DNA of 20,286 nucleotides. It comes from Rickettsiaceae bacterium (GTDB lineage Bacteria; Pseudomonadota; Alphaproteobacteria; Rickettsiales; Rickettsiaceae). Positions 18,064 to 20,286 of the stretch are shown piece by piece. Numbering within the stretch: the first letter of the stretch is position 1; each line of letters starts with the position of its first letter. Where the stretch lies: NCBI GenBank assembly GCA_028372485.1, contig JAOMYS010000004.1, positions 1 to 20,286 of the forward strand, given 5' to 3'. The notes below the pieces were generated by a model, which did not search any database, had not been told where the DNA came from, and saw only the letters and a program-made list of their open reading frames with translations. A program made the position numbers and the translations under genes.

Positions 18064-18073
18064 AAAAATAAAA

Positions 18074-19603
18074 TTATAATTTAAGATTCCAGGGCAGTAG
18101 GTCTGCCAGTTTGTTGGAGTTATAATCCTGTATAACATCAAGAACCTTCTTCAAGTACAGCTCTGGATTAACATCATTCAATTTTGCTGTTTCAATGATG
18201 GTATAAAAGATAGCAGCAGTACTTCCACCATCGTCTGAGCCAGCGAACATCCAATTCTTACGTCCCAAGGCAATTGACCTCATAGATCTTTCGGCTGCAT
18301 TATTATCTATTTCTATTTTACCATCATCTAAAAAGCGCATTAAAGCCTCCTGGTTGTTTAGAGCATACCGTATAGCCTTTGCTGTACTGCCTTTTTGCGG
18401 CAATTTAATAAGTTCTGTCTTTATAGTTCTGAAGAATTCTTCGACAAGAACCTTAGATCTCTTTTGCCGCTCCTTTAATCTTTCCCCAGCATCTAAACCT
18501 TTAGTCGTTGCCTCGATTTTATAAATATCTGACATTTGCTCCAAAATAGTTGTTGCAATAACTGCATTGTTATTTGCTACAGTAACTTCATAAAACTTAC
18601 GCCTTGTATGAGCCCAACAAGCAGCCTCTAATATTTTTGAACCTGGGTTATCTTCGTTTTGATATAATCTATCATACCCGCTATAAGCATCTGCATGTAA
18701 GATTCCTTGGTAGTTTTTCAAATGCTCTTCTGGCCTAATACCCTTTCTGTCTGGAGTATAAGAATAATATACTGCTAGAGCTTCTTCCTCACCATGAGGT
18801 CGGCCATCTTTAACATATGTCCATAATCTGCCTGTTTTAGTCTTTCCGGTACCAGGTGCTAGTACTTTGATTGTGGTATCATCAGTATGAATATGAGTTG
18901 AGTTTAATATATATTTTTTTATTTCAGCAGCTAGTAATTCTAATAGCTTAGCACTTTTGCCTGCCCAGCTACTCATTGTACTTCTAGATATATCTATTCC
19001 TTCTCTGTCAAACATTTCAGATTGACGGTAGAATGGTAAATGGTTGCAATACTTTTGTATTAGTACATGAGATAATAACCCAGGGCCAGCCTTACCTTTA
19101 GATATAGGATTTGAAGGAGCATATGCCTGTACGATATTATCGCATTTTATACATACACAGCGTGGCCTTATGTTGCGAATTACTTTAAGTGATGCCTTAA
19201 CATATTCAAGTAACTCCGAAGTGTCCTTTCCAATTGTACGAAATTCCGTACCACCGCATGATGTACATTCAGGATTGGGATTCAAGATGCTTTCTTCTCT
19301 TGGTAAATGACCTGGTAATTTTGCACGCTTTGGTTTTAGTCGATCTTTATTGGCAGATTCAGTATTATACCTAACACTTTTGGATGCTTCAATTTCATCA
19401 TCCTCTATTTTGGATTCAAGTTCAGATATTTGCTTATCTAGCTTCTCTGAGGATTTGCCAAAACGCTTAGCTTTAAGTAGGGCTAATTGATCTTTAAGAC
19501 TCTGTATTTCTACTAAAAATAATGTATTTTTCTTACTCAAAGCAACGATAATCTCATGAGTGCTTTTAATATCTAAGGGTAAGTTTTGTATGTCTATAAT
19601 CAT
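18074..19603 (-). CDS. tnpC: IS66-family transposase TnpC
   Basis: This is the DDE transposase of the element. The 509-residue protein has an N-terminal leucine-zipper coiled coil (about 26-72) with RFGKSSEKL (47-55). A zinc-binding region follows (C113-x2-C116 and C149, C151, C154), then the DDE_Tnp_IS66 domain: HTDDTT (239-244), HADAYSGYDRLY (303-314), CWAHTRRKFYEV (329-340) and IDNNAAERSMRSIALGRKNW (432-451). The likely triad is D241 or D242, D305 and E438. The C-terminus ends in the family-typical LLPW. Length is full for IS66, with no frameshift, so it is probably functional. The start ATG at 19603 overlaps the stop of a three-codon ORF that has the better placed ribosome binding site. 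Confidence 0.96.
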   Translation of the reverse strand: MIIDIQNLPLDIKSTHEIIVALSKKNTLFLVEIQSLKDQLALLKAKRFGKSSEKLDKQISELESKIEDDEIEASKSVRYNTESANKDRLKPKRAKLPGHLPREESILNPNPECTSCGGTEFRTIGKDTSELLEYVKASLKVIRNIRPRCVCIKCDNIVQAYAPSNPISKGKAGPGLLSHVLIQKYCNHLPFYRQSEMFDREGIDISRSTMSSWAGKSAKLLELLAAEIKKYILNSTHIHTDDTTIKVLAPGTGKTKTGRLWTYVKDGRPHGEEEALAVYYSYTPDRKGIRPEEHLKNYQGILHADAYSGYDRLYQNEDNPGSKILEAACWAHTRRKFYEVTVANNNAVIATTILEQMSDIYKIEATTKGLDAGERLKERQKRSKVLVEEFFRTIKTELIKLPQKGSTAKAIRYALNNQEALMRFLDDGKIEIDNNAAERSMRSIALGRKNWMFAGSDDGGSTAAIFYTIIETAKLNDVNPELYLKKVLDVIQDYNSNKLADLLPWNLKL

Positions 19604-19648
19604 ACAAGCATTTTACCTCTAAACCCCTTGTATATCAAGGGTTTAGAG
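19600..19648 (-). promoter_or_regulatory. Ribosome-binding-site hairpin and mini-ORF before tnpC
   Basis: On the minus strand CTCTAAACCCTTG-ATATA-CAAGGGGTTTAGAG forms a 13-bp stem with one bulge (19617-19648). Its 3' strand ends in AGAG of AGAGG (19616-19620), the only Shine-Dalgarno-like sequence before tnpC. AGAGG is four to five bases from an ATG at 19611 that starts ATG-CTT-GTA-TGA, and the TGA overlaps the tnpC ATG as ATGA. So the site is buried in the stem and best placed for the mini-ORF. Translational coupling is inferred. Confidence 0.55.
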
Positions 19649-19675
19649 TAATATAATGAAGATTATATGATCTTT

Positions 19676-20026
19676 TTATCCAGCATATTTAGGCGGACTA
19701 GACCATTTTGGATTGCGCCAATCTATACCTTCCATTAACATCGACAATTGACCTCTAGTTACGGAAGCGGAGCCTTTACCTTGACTACTTGGCCATATAA
19801 ATTTACCGCTATCAAGGCACTTATAAAACAAACAAAAGCCTTGCCCGTCCCACCATAGAATCTTAATTCTGTCTGCTCGCTTGCCTCGAAATACAAACAT
19901 CGATCCATTGCAGAACTGATCTGATAATATCGATTGCGCTAATAACGACAATCCATTAATTCCTTTTCGCATATCTGTTGAGCCGGTATACAAGTATATC
20001 CTTATGTCGGAGCCTATATTTAGCAT
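19676..20026 (-). CDS. tnpB: IS66 accessory protein TnpB
   Basis: This is the 116-residue IS66 Orf2 protein, required with TnpA and TnpC for transposition in well-studied members; its biochemical role is poorly known. The family blocks are all there: TDMRKGING (17-25), FVFRGKRADRIKILWWDGQG (44-63) and QLSMLMEGIDWR (93-104). The start ATG at 20026 overlaps the last seven bases of tnpA, so translation is probably coupled. It is followed by 72 bases holding the tnpC hairpin. Despite its name it is unrelated to the TnpB nucleases of IS200/IS605. Confidence 0.95.
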   Translation of the reverse strand: MLNIGSDIRIYLYTGSTDMRKGINGLSLLAQSILSDQFCNGSMFVFRGKRADRIKILWWDGQGFCLFYKCLDSGKFIWPSSQGKGSASVTRGQLSMLMEGIDWRNPKWSSPPKYAG

Positions 20027-20286
20027 GACTCCTCTAGAAGATTTAACATCTGTAATAATGTTGAGCTCTTGATATTGCCATCTATAGATATAGATAAATT
20101 ATTGAATTCTAAAACAGCTCTTTTTAAACTAAGTGCTTTTTTGAACGACGTATTCACTGACAACTCTACGAAATCTGGCGTAGGGTTTTCGGACGTTATC
20201 ATCACCGATCTTTTCTTTTTTTTAGACCTCCAGTCATATATAAATCTTGATGGAATTCCGTACTGCTTAGCTAATTCTGATATTAT
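20020..20286 (-). CDS. tnpA: IS66 protein TnpA, N-terminus beyond the window
   Basis: The minus-strand frame is open from the right edge to a stop at 20020-20022, giving 88 residues. The visible start IISELAKQYGIPSRFIYDWR looks like the second half of the helix-turn-helix found in IS66 and IS3 OrfA proteins. It is followed by a basic KKKKR stretch and a hydrophilic tail. Initiation at an internal GTG (20205) would lose the helix-turn-helix, so I take the gene as extending off the window. The run of eight A in the coding strand near 20215-20222 could be a slippage site but the frame is intact through it. The protein probably binds the element ends. It overlaps tnpB by seven bases. Confidence 0.88.
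   Translation of the reverse strand: MISELAKQYGIPSRFIYDWRSKKKKRSVMITSENPTPDFVELSVNTSFKKALSLKRAVLEFNNLSISIDGNIKSSTLLQMLNLLEESC

Larger units (their letters stand above)
18035..20286 (-). mobile_element. IS66-family insertion sequence, left end beyond the window
   Basis: The gene order tnpA-tnpB-tnpC on the minus strand is the complete IS66 cassette. The right terminus begins GTAAGCGTCCAGG at 18035, 39 bases past the tnpC stop codon; IS66 terminal repeats characteristically start GTAA. All three frames are intact where visible, so the element looks recent and possibly active. Its insertion interrupts the licD-type gene. At least 2,252 bases are present. Confidence 0.92.

Noticed and set aside
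20209..20230. Programmed frameshift in the poly-A run of tnpA
   Set aside because: The frame is open and family-like on both sides of the run, so no shift is needed; IS66 does not rely on one.

Overview
The window is AT-rich DNA and looks like the chromosome of an obligate intracellular alphaproteobacterium of the order Rickettsiales, in or near the Rickettsiaceae or Midichloriaceae. I infer this from three things. The 23S-5S rRNA pair has no 16S gene beside it and carries its own promoter, as is known in Rickettsiales. The housekeeping proteins (RNase J, NAD kinase, UbiG, ObgE, aspartokinase) have a rickettsial look. Two proteins resemble the host-directed lipid enzymes of this order: a patatin phospholipase and a phosphoinositide-kinase-like protein. 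The species cannot be named from sequence reading alone.

Layout, left to right. Positions 1-1315 hold two minus-strand envelope genes of unknown function: a multi-pass membrane protein cut by the window edge, and a lipoprotein. Positions 1451-4743 hold the 23S-5S operon, read on the minus strand. It has a near-consensus promoter, a leader with boxB- and boxA-like elements, a long pre-5S processing stem and an intrinsic terminator. Position 4923 starts a 362-residue protein made of about five degenerate repeats that I cannot assign to a family. Positions 6034-11275 are housekeeping genes: lysC (aspartokinase, minus), ubiG (ubiquinone synthesis, plus), rnj (RNase J, minus), then a PAP2 lipid phosphatase overlapping nadK (NAD kinase), both plus.

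Positions 11276-11618 contain no gene, only palindromic repeat sequence related to a second copy near 17.1 kb. Next come a class II aldolase/adducin-family protein (plus), a patatin-like phospholipase (minus, convergent with it through a shared hairpin), obgE (plus), and the phosphoinositide-kinase-like protein (minus). The two likely effectors thus flank obgE. Positions 16893-17278 hold a doubtful 57-codon ORF, a perfect 10-bp inverted repeat and the second palindromic repeat cluster, which is bounded by imperfect direct repeats.

The right end is an IS66-family insertion sequence, minus strand, with tnpA cut by the window edge and tnpB and tnpC complete. Its right terminus (starting GTAAGCG, at 18035) lies inside the open reading frame of a LicD-family gene, so that gene appears to have lost its 5' part to the insertion. 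A strong hairpin between tnpB and tnpC covers the tnpC ribosome binding site and overlaps a three-codon upstream ORF, which suggests translational control of the transposase.

The observations most worth following are the kinase-like effector candidate, the ExoU-like patatin with its coiled-coil insertion, the unknown repeat protein, the tnpC translational switch and the palindromic repeats.
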